Both the position numbers and the translations under genes were made by a program. The notes below the pieces were generated by a model, which was given only the letters and a program-made list of their open reading frames with translations, was not told the origin of the DNA and searched no databases. From Flavobacterium geliluteum (GTDB taxonomy: Bacteria; Bacteroidota; Bacteroidia; Flavobacteriales; Flavobacteriaceae), in assembly GCF_017948595.1 (NCBI RefSeq), contig NZ_JAGFBV010000002.1, positions 186,001-250,000 on the forward strand: DNA of 64,000 nt. The letters run 5' to 3'. Position 1 is the stretch's first letter, and each line of letters begins with the position of its first letter. Shown here piece after piece: positions 61,836 through 64,000 of this stretch.

Positions 61836-63344
61836 ATGTACGATAACGTATTGCTTTTGAAAAACATTGTGGATCACACCCCTTTGCCCATTGCTGTTTA
61901 CATAGGAGAAGAATTTAAAATAGAACTTATCAATCGTGCCATGATCGAAACCTGGGGAAAAGGAGATCAGGTGATCGGTAAAAAATACCTCGAAGTTCTT
62001 CCAGAGATTGAGAATCAGCATTTTTTTGAACAAGCGCTAGCTGTCTTTAAAACTGGAGTTCCTTTTCATGCCAAAGACAAAAAAGTCGATCTGGTAATGC
62101 ACGGCACGCTAAAAACGCATTACTTTAACTACAGTTTTATACCTCTTTTTGATATTCAGGGAAATGTTTTTGGTGTAATGAATAGTGGCGTTGACGTAAC
62201 AGATTTGCATGAGGCAAAACAGCAAATTGAAAGTGCTGAACAAAGGCTAAGAATGGCGATCGACTCATCAGGAATTGGCACCTATGAAATTGATCTTCAA
62301 ACAAAAAAAATTGCGACTTTCGGAAATTTTAAAAACATCTTTAGTACTGAAGATGAAATTGCCAGTGAACAACTCCTCAAAAAATTGCATCCTGATGATC
62401 AGGCATTATATCAGAAAGCACAAAAAGAAATTGAAACTACTGGAAAAATGTCTTATGAGGTTCGAATTATCAATGATGATAAGACCTTTAAATGGATTAA
62501 AATTAGTGGTAAAATGATTAAGAACGAAAATGATACTCCCACCACTATCATCGGAATCATTCAGGATATACATGAGCAAAAGCAGTTTGAAGAAGAATTA
62601 AAAAAACAGGTAGAAGAGCGCACGCACGAACTACAAAGATCCAACGATGATCTTTTGCATTTTGCCAATGTAGTAAGTCATGACTTAAAAGAACCTGTTC
62701 GAAAAATAAAAACCTTCAATAGTCTTTTGCAAGCTGAAAAAGAAACTAATTTTAATGATAATTCAAAAAAATACCTTCAAAAAATCGACCAATCTGCCTT
62801 ACGAATGCAGACCATTATTGAAGGAATCCTGGCCTACTCTACCTTAAATAAAAAAACACAACCCATCGAAAAGGTAAATCTCGATGATGTGATCGAAAAC
62901 ATAAAAACAGACCTGGAACTCATTATAAAAGAAAAAGGTGCGATACTGATTACCAGTGAGCTTCCAGAAATAGAAGGAGCCCCGATCTTAATTAATGAGC
63001 TATTTTACAACCTGATTCACAATGCTTTGAAATTTTCAAAAAGAGACCAGCCCCCAAGAGTTATTATATCTTCTGCCGAAATTGATCATAATGGTACTGA
63101 ATGTATTCGGATCGTTATTGAGGACAATGGTATTGGATTAGAAGCCAATTATTTTGAACGGATATTTGATGCATTTGAAAGACTTCACTCTAAAGATCAG
63201 TATGAAGGGAACGGTCTTGGTTTGGCCTTATGCAAAAAAATTGCTTCCCGCCACAATGGTATCATATCTGCCGATGGAAAGAAAGACAATGGAGCCGTTT
63301 TTACCGTTATCTTACCATTAAAACAAAATGGGGAAAGTCTTTAG
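61836..63344 (+). CDS. PAS-domain sensor histidine kinase, cytoplasmic
   Basis: The 502-aa protein has no membrane helix. Two PAS domains come first (about 10-125 with LPIAVYIGEEFKIELINRAM; about 135-250 with RMAIDSSGIGTYEIDLQ and IIGIIQDIHEQKQ). A coiled-coil linker leads to HisKA (FANVVSHDLKEPVRKIKTF near 285) and the ATPase domain (NLIHNALKFSKRDQ, DNGIGLEANY, GNGLGLALCKKIASRHNG). A convergent single-domain regulator lies 165 bp downstream and may be its partner. GTAGA-N8-TCTAC occurs just before the ATG (61813-61830). Confidence 0.9.
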   Translation: MYDNVLLLKNIVDHTPLPIAVYIGEEFKIELINRAMIETWGKGDQVIGKKYLEVLPEIENQHFFEQALAVFKTGVPFHAKDKKVDLVMHGTLKTHYFNYSFIPLFDIQGNVFGVMNSGVDVTDLHEAKQQIESAEQRLRMAIDSSGIGTYEIDLQTKKIATFGNFKNIFSTEDEIASEQLLKKLHPDDQALYQKAQKEIETTGKMSYEVRIINDDKTFKWIKISGKMIKNENDTPTTIIGIIQDIHEQKQFEEELKKQVEERTHELQRSNDDLLHFANVVSHDLKEPVRKIKTFNSLLQAEKETNFNDNSKKYLQKIDQSALRMQTIIEGILAYSTLNKKTQPIEKVNLDDVIENIKTDLELIIKEKGAILITSELPEIEGAPILINELFYNLIHNALKFSKRDQPPRVIISSAEIDHNGTECIRIVIEDNGIGLEANYFERIFDAFERLHSKDQYEGNGLGLALCKKIASRHNGIISADGKKDNGAVFTVILPLKQNGESL

Positions 63345-63371
63345 AAATTATTATTTTCTCCAGACTTTCCC
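63331..63371. terminator. Hairpin between convergent kinase and regulator
   Basis: A perfect 10-bp stem (GGGAAAGTCT / AGACTTTCCC) with a 21-nt loop overlaps the last codons of the kinase gene. It could stop transcripts from both sides; the T-run is better on the minus strand (CCCCATTTTGTTTT). Confidence 0.6.
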
Positions 63372-63509
63372 TATTAGTTAGAAACAAAACCCAATAAATT
63401 ATCTGTAAAAAAATTTATAGATGCAATCTATCGTAATTTTGTAGATTTATTTTGCGATTGTAAAAAGTATTATTCTGTAATTGTCCTTTTTGTTTCCAGT
63501 TAAAAAAAA

Positions 63510-63935
63510 CTATTTTACGTAATTGGGTGAAACACAATTTTGCCAGTATTCTACAATATTTTTTATCATCTCTTTCATTTCATTAAAATCAGATGGTTTT
63601 ACAAAAAAACCTTGAACAGATTTTGAATATGCATCGATAACATGCTGCTGCTCAGCAACAGTTGAGAAAAAGAGATAAGGAATTGATTTCATTCTCAAAT
63701 CTTCATTTTCGTGCACTTTTGTTCGTAATTCTATTCCATTTAGCCTTGGCATATTGATATCAGAGAATATAATAAAAGGCTCAATGATTGTAGCCGTAAG
63801 ATACTCAAGTGCCTGCTCTCCATCTCCAAAAAAAATGACTTCATTGGGATATTGCAGTCCTTTAAAAACCTCTGCCAAGAATTCCTGATCATCCAGATCA
63901 TCTTCTATAATTATTATCGGCCCACCTTTATTCAT
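63510..63935 (-). CDS. Single-domain (CheY-like) response regulator
   Basis: The 141-aa receiver-only protein has acidic residues E11-D12-D13, phospho-acceptor Asp59 in IFSDINMPRLNG, Thr in FFSTVAE and Lys in GFFVKPSD. It has no output domain, so it would act by protein contact or in a phosphorelay, plausibly with the PAS kinase that converges on it. Confidence 0.9.
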   Translation of the reverse strand: MNKGGPIIIIEDDLDDQEFLAEVFKGLQYPNEVIFFGDGEQALEYLTATIIEPFIIFSDINMPRLNGIELRTKVHENEDLRMKSIPYLFFSTVAEQQHVIDAYSKSVQGFFVKPSDFNEMKEMIKNIVEYWQNCVSPNYVK

Positions 63936-64000
63936 TATTTTTATTTTATGGTATTTGGTAGCAAGGTAGCGAATAAAACATCACTTTTTGGTACTATAAA

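Noticed and set aside
1..64000. tRNA, rRNA, insertion sequence or prophage
   Set aside because: None recognised by eye; no transposase, integrase or phage structural motif was found among the long ORFs.

Overview
The window looks like a low-GC Bacteroidota chromosome, most likely Flavobacterium or a close relative. The reasons are the AT-rich DNA, TAnnTTTG-type promoter boxes, PorP/SprF proteins, OmpA proteins with PD40 repeats, type-B (CHU_C) type IX secretion (T9SS) C-terminal domains, a NagB/PIG-L fusion and a characteristic intergenic repeat. I saw no rRNA, tRNA, CRISPR array, transposase or SusC/SusD pair. Genus is inferred from gene content only.

Region 1 (1-14.9 kb) is a glycan locus. 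Reading right to left on the minus strand: GH92 alpha-mannosidase, sodium:solute symporter, GH130 mannoside phosphorylase, CBM9-like protein, GH10-like (GHL10) lipoprotein and a glycosylasparaginase cut by the window edge. A LytS/LytTR-type two-component pair diverges from GH92. A NagB-PIG-L fusion and a GH29 fucosidase follow. Together these fit breakdown of N-glycans: trim alpha-mannose, remove fucose, phosphorolyse Man-beta-1,4-GlcNAc, free GlcNAc from Asn, and deaminate GlcN-6-P.

Region 2 (15-44.9 kb) is a surface-adhesin/T9SS locus, all on the minus strand. It holds a kinase-regulator-kinase operon, two PorP/SprF + OmpA-PD40 pairs, two type-B CTD proteins, an 823-codon Ig-like protein, a 1467-aa protein with 18 nearly identical 168-bp repeats, and an 813-aa propeller/Calx-beta protein. 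A 7.5-kb Calx-beta adhesin gene is broken by an in-frame TAG and a 2-nt expansion of an A-run. An orphan regulator with Glu at the phospho-acceptor site lies at the far end. Two promoters about 25 kb apart share the same operator layout (GTAG half-site, then GTAGAA-N4-TTCTAC).

Region 3 (45.3-55.5 kb) has an alkaline-phosphatase-like enzyme, then a compact seven-gene minus-strand cassette. It encodes five unrecognised small proteins, a subtilase and an SGNH hydrolase, none with a signal peptide. It diverges from a four-gene plus-strand operon (unknown protein, multi-pass membrane protein, NarX-like kinase, NarL-like regulator). This is the best candidate here for an undescribed system.

Region 4 (55.5-64 kb) has an array of eleven 21-bp palindromic repeats. 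It is followed by a tightly coupled seven-gene operon: FAD oxidoreductase, methyltransferase, type III polyketide synthase, FabZ-like dehydratase, ketosynthase, acyl carrier protein and phosphopantetheinyl transferase. The operon resembles an alkylresorcinol/phenolic-lipid pathway with its own acyl-starter supply. A PAS histidine kinase and a convergent single-domain response regulator end the window.
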